Shown here one piece after another: positions 51,153 through 59,018 of a DNA stretch of 64,000 nt. Where the stretch lies: NCBI GenBank assembly GCA_030694265.1, contig JAUXYP010000001.1:558001-622000 (forward strand), read 5' to 3'. The translations under genes were made by a program, and so were the position numbers. Source of the DNA: Sulfuricurvum sp. Its GTDB lineage: Bacteria; Campylobacterota; Campylobacteria; Campylobacterales; Sulfurimonadaceae. The notes under the pieces were generated by a model. That model was given only the letters and a program-made list of their open reading frames with translations. It did not search any database and was not told where the DNA came from. Every line of letters begins with the position of its first letter. Position 1 is the stretch's first letter.

Positions 51153-51260
51153 ATGAAACAAACACTCTACAGCGACATTGACCTCATTATCTTTCATAAG
51201 GACTATCAAATCCATGAACGTCTCGAATTCTTATCCCATACCTGTCAGTCAGAGGTGTGA
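51153..51260 (+). CDS. Small ORF at the head of the cassette, 35 residues
   Basis: ATG 51153 follows TAGGAGAACAAGTATT; the peptide is MKQTLYSDIDLIIFHKDY followed by a charged end. It stops one base before the next gene. Good ribosome site and tight spacing favour a real small gene; function unknown. It contains no membrane segment, unlike its neighbours. Confidence 0.45.
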   Translation: MKQTLYSDIDLIIFHKDYQIHERLEFLSHTCQSEV

Positions 51261-51261
51261 A

Positions 51262-51738
51262 ATGATGGAATACATCAGCACATCAGAACTCGTATTCTTA
51301 GGAATGCTTACGCTGATAAGTATCGTGATGATCACCTTCCCAAAAGAAGCAAAGTTCCCCTTTGTCGGAGCATTGGTACTGGGATTGATTATGGTGATTG
51401 CCTATATCGATCAAGGCAAGCATCATGATAAAGAGTTCGTCCTCAAACGGTTTCATGAAGGACAGGCAATCGAATGCGGTCTTTGGCGCGGTGAAAGCAC
51501 CCTAGTAAATCCTGCATCAGGCTGGAAATATTTTTCCAACGTAGGCTTTATCAAAGGGGACCAAATCCAGAATGATCCTGGACTTTGTAACGTCATGGGG
51601 GAAGAAGCGCCTAAGCCTTCTATTACCCCCTACATATTTGCATTTATTGCTGAGCTACTGCTGTTTTTCGGTCTGCGCACCGCTGTCCAAAAACAACTTG
51701 ATGAAGAGGAGGATGACAATGAACCCGATCACAAATGA
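51262..51738 (+). CDS. Membrane protein, 158 residues (paralogue A)
   Basis: Starts at ATG 51262 after CAGAGGTGTGAA. Two membrane segments lie at about residues 8-50 (LVFLGMLTLISIVMI and ALVLGLIMVIAYI), and another near the C-terminus (FAFIAELLLFFGL). The soluble middle contains two cysteines in a pattern G-AIECG...NPASGWK...GLCNVMGEEAP that recurs in the protein at 52390-52902. Family not recognised. It belongs to a plus-strand cassette of small membrane proteins in the mobile element. Confidence 0.75.
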   Translation: MMEYISTSELVFLGMLTLISIVMITFPKEAKFPFVGALVLGLIMVIAYIDQGKHHDKEFVLKRFHEGQAIECGLWRGESTLVNPASGWKYFSNVGFIKGDQIQNDPGLCNVMGEEAPKPSITPYIFAFIAELLLFFGLRTAVQKQLDEEEDDNEPDHK

Positions 51739-52024
51739 ATTGATATTGCTGAGCCTGTTCTTTTACGCATTAGGCTTCGGAACTTTAGCGGTAGCAGGCT
51801 TTAAAAAATCAATGATCAAATGGATCATTGCATACGCAGTGATTATTGCAAGTGTTGTTTGGCTCACAGAGCTGAAGTGGATTCTAATGGGAGAAATTGT
51901 TTTTATGCTCATTGCGGGATTTTACGCGACTTTGAGCATCGGCCGCAGTATGAACCAATGCATAGCAGATCTAAAAGAATCAAACGATTCAAACAAGAGA
52001 GGAAACAACGATGACAATAGTTGA
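51719..52024 (+). CDS. Small membrane protein, 101 residues
   Basis: ATG 51719 follows AGAGGAGGATGACA and overlaps the previous gene by 20 bases. Three hydrophobic segments (LILLSLFFYALGFGTLAVAG, IIAYAVIIASVVWL, GEIVFMLIAGFYATL) are followed by a charged, asparagine-rich tail. A longer open frame upstream is the shadow of the previous gene. Function unknown. Confidence 0.7.
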   Translation: MNPITNELILLSLFFYALGFGTLAVAGFKKSMIKWIIAYAVIIASVVWLTELKWILMGEIVFMLIAGFYATLSIGRSMNQCIADLKESNDSNKRGNNDDNS

Positions 52025-52334
52025 AATCGCTTCAATCGTGACGGAAATAGTATTAATAGGATTCGCTTTTAGTCTTCTATATGTGGTGAAAGATTTTAAA
52101 GTACTGATCGTTTGGTTTGTAGCCCTGGCAGCAACGCAGATCGCAGTGTACCTTTTGCACTATGAGATCAAATGGTATGTCTTATCAACGCTCCCTTTTT
52201 ATCTCTTTTCCTTAGCGTATATACAAGTGAAGGTGCGAAGAAGAGTTCATGCAGCCATTAAGCGTATAGAAGAGCGTGAAGAGGAAGAGAAGCAAACTCT
52301 CCAAGCTGCGGAGGGTCCGCATGCAATGGTTTGA
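52011..52334 (+). CDS. Small membrane protein with charged tail, 107 residues
   Basis: Starts at ATG 52011, within the last 14 bases of the gene before, with GAGAGGAAACAACG upstream. Three hydrophobic segments (IVLIGFAFSLLYVV, VLIVWFVALAATQIAVYLL, LPFYLFSLAYI) precede a basic then acidic helical tail (KVRRRVHAAIKRIEEREEEE). No family recognised. Confidence 0.7.
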   Translation: MTIVEIASIVTEIVLIGFAFSLLYVVKDFKVLIVWFVALAATQIAVYLLHYEIKWYVLSTLPFYLFSLAYIQVKVRRRVHAAIKRIEEREEEEKQTLQAAEGPHAMV

Positions 52335-52389
52335 AGAAGCCAAACACGAATGCCGCCATGGCATTGTGGCATAAGAGAAGGAGAAAAGA

Positions 52390-52902
52390 ATGAATCACAC
52401 TGATATGCAGTTTATGGCCATCACCATGCTAATGCTCTTTTTAGCACTTATGGGATCATTTGTGAATAAGAAGTTCGTCTATTCCCTTCTTGGGATAATA
52501 ATGCTTTTCGGGCTGTTCTGGATCGATGATATAGCCAGCCGCAGCGGTAAGCTTGCTTTCTATTCTGAAAACTTTACCCAAGGCCGAGAGATTATTTGCC
52601 AAGACGATCATGGCGATCCGATTCTAATCTCGCCAACAAATGGATGGAAGATTAAAGGCGCATATGCCTTCAAACAAGATCACGGTATAGATTTGTTGGA
52701 CAAGCAATGCGAAATACAAGGAAAAACAGCACCTACCGTTATTCCTCTGAGTGTCCTAATTACTGCGGGGCTTCTGGCACTGCTGGGAACAGGTTTTACA
52801 GTGATGGGTGAGTTCCGAAAGCTTCAGGCGCAGGGAACAGCACGTAACGTATACCCAACAACAGACCCAAGCCATGAAGTTCCTCCTAAAACGGACGGTT
52901 AA
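52390..52902 (+). CDS. Membrane protein, 170 residues (paralogue B)
   Basis: ATG 52390 follows AGAAGGAGAAAAGA. Two membrane segments at the N-terminus (AITMLMLFLALMGSFV, LLGIIMLFGLFWI) and one near 120-140. The soluble loop, FTQGREIICQDDHGDPILI then PTNGWK then KQCEIQGKTAP, matches the loop of the 51262-51738 protein in spacing and residues (G-x2-I-x-C, L..P..GWK, C-x2-G-x2-AP). So the two are paralogues within one cassette. Function unknown. Confidence 0.75.
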   Translation: MNHTDMQFMAITMLMLFLALMGSFVNKKFVYSLLGIIMLFGLFWIDDIASRSGKLAFYSENFTQGREIICQDDHGDPILISPTNGWKIKGAYAFKQDHGIDLLDKQCEIQGKTAPTVIPLSVLITAGLLALLGTGFTVMGEFRKLQAQGTARNVYPTTDPSHEVPPKTDG

Positions 52903-52921
52903 CTGAAAAGAGCGCTACTAC

Positions 52922-53137
52922 GTGCTCGAATTGATTGCCAACTTGTTTGGCGAGTATTTGTTGATCCGCACCTACGGTTCGTGCACCAATGCCAAACCAA
53001 CCCGGGTCATCAGTGATACGTACACAACGATCAATAAAGCTAAAGAGGCGATGGAGAACCTTCTCCATGAAAAACAGAAGCGGGGTTACAGCTGCGCACA
53101 ACACGTAAAGGATACACAATGTTCGTTCTTTCATTAA
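52922..53137 (+). CDS. WGR-like small protein
   Basis: A 71-residue frame starting at GTG. It resembles a WGR domain: YVLELIANLFGEYLLIRTYG (the strand pair ending in the WGR-equivalent TYG), then a helix KAKEAMENLLHEKQKRGY. The first strand of the domain (KERYY) is encoded in frame just before the GTG, after a TGA at 52904, but no start codon or ribosome site is there. So either the GTG protein is slightly truncated or the start is unusual. It overlaps the next gene by 19 bases. Confidence 0.55.
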   Translation: MLELIANLFGEYLLIRTYGSCTNAKPTRVISDTYTTINKAKEAMENLLHEKQKRGYSCAQHVKDTQCSFFH

Positions 53138-53541
53138 TCGGCCTTATTGCCGCAGGAATAGCCCTCTACGAATTCATAAAATGGTTCAACCGTTACACAC
53201 AGGCCAAAGTAAAATATGAATTTTTTACCAAAGACCACACAACCGCGATGGTCTTATCCTATGGGATGCTGTTCTTCGGACACCAGTGGTATGAAACCGC
53301 AACTGCTGCTAACGGTGATGCTTTAAACGGTACAGTGGTCATGATCGTTGGAGGGATTATTCTATTTGGTGTGATTCTTAACAATTTCAATAAATCTCCT
53401 AGAAAAATGGCCTACCTAGGGACCATTATGCAGCTGATCCTTTATATCCCCATCACAATTGCTGCGGTGTTTGTAGTCCTCGGAATACTGGCTGTTGTAT
53501 CCCAAACAAAACCTACCTACAATCTAAACAGCAGAGACTAG
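53119..53541 (+). CDS. Membrane protein, 140 residues
   Basis: ATG 53119 follows AAAGGATACACA, inside the end of the WGR-like gene. Four hydrophobic segments: FVLSLIGLIAAGIALYEFI, AMVLSYGMLFFG, GTVVMIVGGIILFGVIL and LILYIPITIAAVFVVLGIL. No recognised family. Part of the same cassette. Confidence 0.72.
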   Translation: MFVLSLIGLIAAGIALYEFIKWFNRYTQAKVKYEFFTKDHTTAMVLSYGMLFFGHQWYETATAANGDALNGTVVMIVGGIILFGVILNNFNKSPRKMAYLGTIMQLILYIPITIAAVFVVLGILAVVSQTKPTYNLNSRD

Positions 53542-53542
53542 G

Positions 53543-53725
53543 ATGCATCCGATGTGGCTGTTTATAGCCAGTGACTTTTTATGCGGGACGATACTGGCGT
53601 TTCGTGCCCATACCGTACATGACTGGACGGAGTGTCTGTTTGTATTTGCCATCGCAATTGTGATGGGGATAGTTGTTCTATTCCCTGAAAATCCAACAGT
53701 AAAATGGTGTCTGAAGTGGTTTTAG
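53543..53725 (+). CDS. Small membrane protein, 60 residues
   Basis: Starts one base after the previous stop. Two hydrophobic segments (MWLFIASDFLCGTILAF and LFVFAIAIVMGIVVLF) joined by a short polar turn, with a basic C-terminus. No family recognised. Spacing argues for a real gene. Confidence 0.6.
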   Translation: MHPMWLFIASDFLCGTILAFRAHTVHDWTECLFVFAIAIVMGIVVLFPENPTVKWCLKWF

Positions 53726-53770
53726 AGACTCATATAAGTGCATTGACGGAAGTAATATTGGAGAGAAACA

Positions 53771-54061
53771 ATGAGTAAAAAAACGAAATCACCTATGACC
53801 GATTTATCCCAAAGCGGCCTGACAGCCGAACAGATCAAACTCTTAAGAGAAAACTATGCAGAAGAGGAGATTGCTCAAATGAAACGCAAGGCTGAAGAAC
53901 TTGAGCTTGAGGAGATCGAAGCGATCATACATGAAAGAATGGTGGCTAATGCCCAACCGGCTATACCGTTTGAGTTTGAGAAATATCAAAAAAAACGAAT
54001 TAAGCATAATAATAATAACAATGATGACGAGAAAAAAGAGGCTGATGAAGGTGTACAGTGA
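53771..54061 (+). CDS. Hypothetical soluble coiled-coil protein, 96 residues
   Basis: ATG 53771 follows GGAGAGAAACA. Strongly charged helix (EEEIAQMKRKAEELELEEIEA) with a polyasparagine run near the end. No membrane segment. The stop overlaps the GTG start of the next small gene. Unknown function; the helix suggests an interaction partner for the membrane proteins. Confidence 0.65.
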   Translation: MSKKTKSPMTDLSQSGLTAEQIKLLRENYAEEEIAQMKRKAEELELEEIEAIIHERMVANAQPAIPFEFEKYQKKRIKHNNNNNDDEKKEADEGVQ

Positions 54062-54171
54062 TTAAACGACATTGGAAAAAAATAGCAGTCTATTTAATTG
54101 CGCTGGACATCATTGTATGGGGTGTCATTATGCCAATAGCAGGGATGCTGACATGGATGAGCAAATGGTGA
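54058..54171 (+). CDS. Small single-pass membrane protein, 37 residues
   Basis: GTG 54058 overlaps the preceding stop as GTGA. The peptide begins KRHWKKIAVYLIALDII, a basic start followed by a membrane helix, and ends MSKW. The stop lies inside the start region of the next gene. Both overlaps and the clear helix support it despite its size. Confidence 0.55.
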   Translation: MIKRHWKKIAVYLIALDIIVWGVIMPIAGMLTWMSKW

Positions 54172-54584
54172 AGTATTGCGAGGCGTTTTACCTTTCATCG
54201 GATCTGAGGTATACCATCTGGTTTGAGTTTTTATTCGACATTCCGAACACCAACACGCGTGAGGGTTTTGAACTATTAACAGAGGCATTTACTGTTCATG
54301 TGAAATCCTTCGGCAAAGGGGACCCATTTCCTGAAGAGATTATAAATGCACTTGATAATGCAGGAATAGACCGGCTATTACAAGATACAGAGCTGATACC
54401 GGAGCTGACTTATTTTATAAAACTCGATTCTGATGAAATCTATTGTTCCAAGGAAAACTGCGAGCCGTATCGGCTGCGCGGTGCCAATGGTATCATGAGT
54501 ATGGTCGAGACGTTGGATGGGAAGGTGATTGATATTTTAGAGATGAAGAATTTAAGCAAGATATTAATGACAGTAGCATCTTAA
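54153..54584 (+). CDS. Hypothetical protein, about 143 residues
   Basis: Starts at ATG 54153 or ATG 54165; the longer frame from 54072 would overlap the small membrane gene completely and is unlikely. The protein is soluble and acidic with a C-terminal pair of cysteines (YCSKENC). A motif ANGIMSMVETLDGKVIDIL lies near the end. No family recognised. Last gene of the cassette. Confidence 0.6.
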   Translation: MDEQMVKYCEAFYLSSDLRYTIWFEFLFDIPNTNTREGFELLTEAFTVHVKSFGKGDPFPEEIINALDNAGIDRLLQDTELIPELTYFIKLDSDEIYCSKENCEPYRLRGANGIMSMVETLDGKVIDILEMKNLSKILMTVAS

Positions 54585-54793
54585 TCTAAATTATCTAAAT
54601 ATATGACGGAAAACTACTATTTTTCGTTAATTTTTTTTAAAATAACATTTTCCATAAATGAAGAATTTACTATATACGAAAACACTCTAAACATAGTTTT
54701 CCGATACCAAATTTTTTATGTAAAATTTTGAATTTAAGATAAACAATTGACATTGATTAATAAATTGGATCGAACTTACCTTTTAATTATTTT

Positions 54794-55192
54794 TTAACTT
54801 GCCCAATATCTTTTTACCATTGCCAACCTATCAAGATGAGAATACACTAAAAGCTCTTGGCGCTTTTGAACTCTTAACTCTGGCGCCATTTGCAATAAAG
54901 CCAATAGGTTTCCATGGCCATCCCGCATTTTATATTCCAAGTTTTTTATAGCTAAGTGATTCATCATTCGGAAACATTACGGGCAAATCGATAAAACGTG
55001 CCAATAACACTTTTCTTAAATCACTAAACATCCTTCTGCCAGTTCTTTGATCCATGAGATCTCAAATAATTGAGTGACGGCGATAATACTGCAACTCTCT
55101 GTAATATCTTATAACATCCGCTGGCCTAACTCACGTTGTGGATCGTATCACTCATCCACCAAATCTAATACAATCGGTTTTGAGTCTTTGAT
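54794..55192 (-). pseudogene. Decayed gene in one frame with four internal stops
   Basis: One minus-strand frame reads as convincing protein over 133 codons, with four in-frame stops and no frameshift: parts include KPIVLDLVDE, YDPQRELGQRML, DITESCSIIAVTQLFEISW, KNLEYKMRDGHGNLLALLQ, and a C-terminus LDRLAMVKRYWAS. The steady protein-like composition between stops marks a true but decayed gene. Family not recognised. It lies between the mobile-element cassette and fliG. Confidence 0.6.
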
Positions 55193-55262
55193 CTAAAACA
55201 GTAAAATTACTATTAGTCGTGCTAATGCACTAATTACTGAACCATTCTAGTTATACTATTTA

Positions 55263-56288
55263 TTAATCAATAATTTCTTCACTGCCGCCAAGTTGAACTA
55301 AGCCCTGCTCTGCAAGCGCCTGTACTGCGTCAACGATTTTACGCTGCGAGCTCTCTACCTCTTTCATCTTAACAGCACCTAAAAACTGCAACTCTTCGAC
55401 GAAGGTGTCTTTTGCTCTTTCAGACATATTAGCATAGAACTTCTCTTTGAGCACTTCCGGAGCACTTTTGAGGGCCAGCATAAGATCATTTTTATCCACT
55501 GCCTTGAGAATTTCCCGTACACTGTTTACATCCAATGTCGCAATATCCTCAAACGTGAACATCATCTCTTTAATCGATGCCGCAAGTTCCTGATCAAGCT
55601 TCTCTATTTGTGACAGTGTCGCTTTGGATGCTGATGTACCGAGACGGTTAAAGATATCAGCAACTGCACGCGGTCCGCCCACTTCAACTTTATACGTTGC
55701 CAATGCCTCAAGTTTAGATTCCAAAACAGAACTAACCCGTTTAATAATAGAGGGAGAGATATCCCCCAGCTTTGCCATACGCATCGCGACTTCCGAACGC
55801 AAATCATCCGTAAATAAGGCAAGTGTTTCCGCCGCAGCTGAAGGGTCCATATGCGCCAGAATAAGTGCAATTGTTTGCGGATGCTCGGTCGTAATAAAGT
55901 CAGCAAGCTGTTGAGGTTTAATTTTGGCAAGATACGAAAAATTTTGTATTCCATGACTTATTTTTGAGAGCCGGTCTAATATTTTCTTTGCCTCTTCTGA
56001 AGGTAATGCTTTGTACAGTATCTCACGGGCAAATTCAATACCACCACTCTTGAGGTACTGATTGGATTGTATAATGGCATAAAACTCTTCTAATACTGCG
56101 GTACCTATACTTTTTTCAATCGTACGGTTTTGCGCAATATACTTGGATACTTCAGTGATCGATTCGATATTCATACGACCAAAAATAAGTGCTGTACTCT
56201 CTTCTCCTAGCTGTATCATTAAAATGGCTGCTTTTTCTGCCATACACATTTCATTAAATTGTAACTGTTGATCTTGATTTAAATTCAT
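55263..56288 (-). CDS. fliG: FliG flagellar motor switch protein, separate copy
   Basis: 341 residues from ATG 56288, after GGAAATTCA. It has the FliG middle-domain motif EHPQTIALILAHMDP, the hinge, and the C-terminal charged helix region (LKEKFYANMSERAKDTFVEEL). FliG transmits torque in the C-ring with FliM and FliN. fliF and other motor genes are absent nearby, so this is either a relocated single copy or a second FliG. AlphaFold-level detail cannot be judged; charged residues of the C-terminal torque helix appear present (EDIATLD, RAKDTF). Confidence 0.92.
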   Translation of the reverse strand: MNLNQDQQLQFNEMCMAEKAAILMIQLGEESTALIFGRMNIESITEVSKYIAQNRTIEKSIGTAVLEEFYAIIQSNQYLKSGGIEFAREILYKALPSEEAKKILDRLSKISHGIQNFSYLAKIKPQQLADFITTEHPQTIALILAHMDPSAAAETLALFTDDLRSEVAMRMAKLGDISPSIIKRVSSVLESKLEALATYKVEVGGPRAVADIFNRLGTSASKATLSQIEKLDQELAASIKEMMFTFEDIATLDVNSVREILKAVDKNDLMLALKSAPEVLKEKFYANMSERAKDTFVEELQFLGAVKMKEVESSQRKIVDAVQALAEQGLVQLGGSEEIID

Positions 56289-56335
56289 TGAATTTCCAGT
56301 TCTATATTGTGTCATCACCCTATAATTAGATCTGA

Positions 56336-56490
56336 TTCATAAGACGTATAACCAGTTTCTTATTGACCGCAATCATAGGTATGACTACTTTAACATACGC
56401 CTTTTTACTCTACACACGCAATTTTTCTTCGCTTTGGGAAGATCAGAAAGTCAATGATCTGGCTATATTTTTTGTGACTTCCAATAGTAA
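56336..56490 (+). pseudogene. Remnant of a membrane sensor N-terminus
   Basis: After a TGA at 56333 one plus-strand frame reads RRITSFLLTAIIGMTT then LTYAFLLYTRNFSSLW and DLAIFFVTSNSNYAQSL, the look of a sensor's first membrane helix and periplasmic start. It then runs into the 3' end of the M15 gene on the other strand. No good start codon. Probably the cut-off 5' end of an old sensor or chemoreceptor gene. Confidence 0.35.
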
Positions 56491-57246
56491 TTATGCGCAA
56501 TCACTTCCCTTTACAACTTTGATGTGCCATGGTTCATAGCGAACACCAAAAGAATTATCTTTTGGATAGCGTATGCTTATATATTGACCATCGTAAAGCT
56601 TTTTAAATACATCTGTTTCTTCGAATCTTTCTGTAAAATTACTCATACCATATCCTGCTTTTCCTATATCAAAATCTCCGATACTGTGAAATGTGAACCC
56701 AGGAGGTGCAATGGAAGTGGATGCGACGCGAAGATTCCCATTCGATACCGCTGATTTTTTTAAAAAAAGGTACAGTTGCTTTACCGGCATTCGTATACCA
56801 GAGGTTAAAATAAGTTCAGGCCCTATAAGGTTTTTGATTTTTTTGTATTTCTTTATAGCATCACCTTTAAATAAATAGTGACCACTGTGCTCAATGTAGG
56901 TTATATTCTTGCTATTAACCGACTCTGTCAAGCTTCTTATCGTCCTGCTGCCGCTAAAACCATAAAGTTTAGGATTTCCATAAAAAATATTTTCTATGTA
57001 AAAAATTTCTTTTTTGGTTAATGCGCATTTTAAATAAGATGCAGTTTTATACATCTCATCAAAACTGATAATGTTGAATTTTCTACATCCTACTTGAGTT
57101 TGTATTTTAGTAAGTTTTTTTAGGAGAGATATCGCTATTAGATCTTTATTAAAAATACTTAATGAATCATCAAATTCTTCGGATATACCAAATAATGTTG
57201 TTTCAGTAAGCAATGCTAGAGTAATTAAGAATTCTCTTCGATTCAT
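56491..57246 (-). CDS. M15-type (VanY/DacB-like) D,D-carboxypeptidase
   Basis: A 251-residue protein beginning NRREFLITLALLTETTLFG, a Tat- or Sec-like export signal. The C-terminal half has SGIRMPVKQLYLFL, FHSIGDFDIG (zinc His and Asp) and EPWHIKV (zinc His), the M15 peptidase pattern. It would trim peptidoglycan in the periplasm. AT-rich. It lies alone between fliG and the hybrid kinase. Confidence 0.75.
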   Translation of the reverse strand: MNRREFLITLALLTETTLFGISEEFDDSLSIFNKDLIAISLLKKLTKIQTQVGCRKFNIISFDEMYKTASYLKCALTKKEIFYIENIFYGNPKLYGFSGSRTIRSLTESVNSKNITYIEHSGHYLFKGDAIKKYKKIKNLIGPELILTSGIRMPVKQLYLFLKKSAVSNGNLRVASTSIAPPGFTFHSIGDFDIGKAGYGMSNFTERFEETDVFKKLYDGQYISIRYPKDNSFGVRYEPWHIKVVKGSDCA

Positions 57247-57311
57247 TTTAATCCTATATTTTATTGTTATTTAATGAAAGCGCAGCAGATAAAAGGTGGT
57301 AATTCATTTTT

Positions 57312-58835
57312 TTACTTTTGCGTGTGTAGAAATTTAAACAATACTCGCTGAACCTCATTGAAATCGATTGGTTTAGTTAAATAATCACTAAAACCATAAT
57401 GCAAGAATTTTTCACGATCTACTACAAGAGTATTCGCAGTTAGTGCGATGATAGGTGCTTTGATCTTTTGTATCTTTGCAATTTTCAAAGCAGTTACTCC
57501 ATCCATTATTGGCATATTAATGTCCATAAATATTAAGTCATATACAATCAAGTTCATTTTTTTAACAGCTTCTTCCCCATTTTCCACAACATCTGGTACT
57601 ATTCCATAGAGTGACAATATCTCTTTAAATAAAATTTGATTGACTGCATTATCTTCGGCTAACAGTACTTTTACTTTATAATGAACAGGGATATTAGGAT
57701 ATTCACTATGATCTATTTTAAGATCATGTTCTTGTGATAATGCAACCCATACATCAAAATAAAACTCACTGCCCTGCCCCATAATGCTTTCAACACATAG
57801 TTTACTTTCCATTAAAGTGACAAAATTCGAGCTAATAGAAAGTCCCAATCCTGTCCCGCCAAATTTACGGCTTATTGAATTATCAGCTTGAGAAAAAGCG
57901 TTAAAAATTTTATTTTTATCCGTATCTTTTATTCCTATACCCGTATCTTTTACACTTATACGAATTTTAAAATTTTCTGCTTCTCGTATCAAAAGATGAC
58001 TGCTTAGCTCTATTTTTCCGTATTCAGGCGTAAATTTAATGGCATTACTCATTAAATTTGAGAGAATCTGCTGAAGACGTAAATCATCTATTTTAATAAA
58101 TTTTGGAATGAATGGATCAAGGAATAAAATATATTGAATTTGTTTTTCTTCGATTTTAACTGCAAAAATTTCTCCAATATTATGCAGTAAAGTTGAAAAA
58201 TTTGTTGAAGTAGGATCTAGCTCAAATTTTCCACTTGCTAATTTAGAAAAATCGAGGACATTATTTACAATTTCTAAAAGCGTTTGAGCGCTTCTCTCAA
58301 GAATATTCATATATATTTTTTGCTTTTCGTCTAACACACCATTTTGTATCAGGGGAATAAATCCTAATATCGCATTCATAGGAGTCCGAATCTCATGACT
58401 CATATTGGCCAAAAAATCATCTTTTACTTGCATTGCAACAGCAGCCAACTTTTTTATCTCTTTGTCCAAAGCTACTTTTTCAATTTTTTCAAATAATTTT
58501 TTTGGATTAATCGGCTTCGAAAGAATGGATGAAATACCATGTTCGATGGCATTAATGAGCGCATCATGTTCAGCAAGTGCGGTACAAAGAATAAAGGGAA
58601 TATTTGTATCTATGGCTCGAACTTGCTTTAAAAGTTCTATACCATCCATTAATGGCATTTTAAAATCACTGATAATCACATCAATAGTAGTATTTTTTAA
58701 AAAAAATAACGCTTCCTCGCCATTTGCAGCGCTGTAAACATCCTGAATCTTTTTACCTAACATTTTATTTAAAAGAGCAAGAACGATTGGTTCATCATCA
58801 ACTATCAGTACAGAAATAGGTATTTTATTCTGCAT
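57312..58835 (-). CDS. Hybrid histidine kinase: receiver - HisKA - HATPase - receiver
   Basis: A 507-residue soluble signalling protein. Receiver 1 (about 5-125) has phospho-Asp in ISDFKMPLMDG. HisKA has MSHEIRTPMNAILGF near residue 145. HATPase has NLMSNAIKFTP, DTGIGI and GGTGLGLSIS. Receiver 2 (about 385-505) has IFMDINMPIMDG. No membrane segment, so it senses through receiver 1 or partners. It is divergent from the beta-propeller gene and a 23-base inverted repeat lies between them. No DNA-binding output. Confidence 0.9.
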   Translation of the reverse strand: MQNKIPISVLIVDDEPIVLALLNKMLGKKIQDVYSAANGEEALFFLKNTTIDVIISDFKMPLMDGIELLKQVRAIDTNIPFILCTALAEHDALINAIEHGISSILSKPINPKKLFEKIEKVALDKEIKKLAAVAMQVKDDFLANMSHEIRTPMNAILGFIPLIQNGVLDEKQKIYMNILERSAQTLLEIVNNVLDFSKLASGKFELDPTSTNFSTLLHNIGEIFAVKIEEKQIQYILFLDPFIPKFIKIDDLRLQQILSNLMSNAIKFTPEYGKIELSSHLLIREAENFKIRISVKDTGIGIKDTDKNKIFNAFSQADNSISRKFGGTGLGLSISSNFVTLMESKLCVESIMGQGSEFYFDVWVALSQEHDLKIDHSEYPNIPVHYKVKVLLAEDNAVNQILFKEILSLYGIVPDVVENGEEAVKKMNLIVYDLIFMDINMPIMDGVTALKIAKIQKIKAPIIALTANTLVVDREKFLHYGFSDYLTKPIDFNEVQRVLFKFLHTQK

Positions 58836-58913
58836 CTCAACTCCTTACGAACGAAAAATATCATGTTCAAAACTATTCATCAAGTGCTATATTTTAAAAG
58901 AAAATTTTAACTA

Positions 58914-58971
58914 TTTAGTGTTGCAAGTTTGTTGCAATCTCTTAATTGTGCAACAAACTTGCAACACTAAA
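58914..58971. repeat. 23-base perfect inverted repeat
   Basis: Arms at 58914-58936 and 58949-58971, beginning TTTAGTGTTGCAAGTTTG and ending CAAACTTGCAACACTAAA, with a 12-base loop. It sits in the divergent gap between the hybrid kinase and the beta-propeller gene. A third, imperfect copy of the right arm ends the beta-propeller gene at 61139-61171. Confidence 0.8.
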
Positions 58972-59018
58972 GGGCAATAATACTTTGAGTTAGATTTCTA
59001 CCATAGGGAGATAATAGT

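Noticed and set aside
51033-51260. 75-residue frame starting at 51033
   Set aside because: The first 40 residues have no ribosome site; only the part from ATG 51153 is kept as a possible small gene.
54072-54152. 27-residue N-terminal extension of the last cassette gene
   Set aside because: It would lie over the small membrane protein gene and has no ribosome site; later ATGs fit better.
45315-54584. tRNA gene or CRISPR array near the integrase
   Set aside because: No cloverleaf-like sequence, CCA end or regularly spaced repeat was found; the CACCGACA repeats are too short and irregular for CRISPR.
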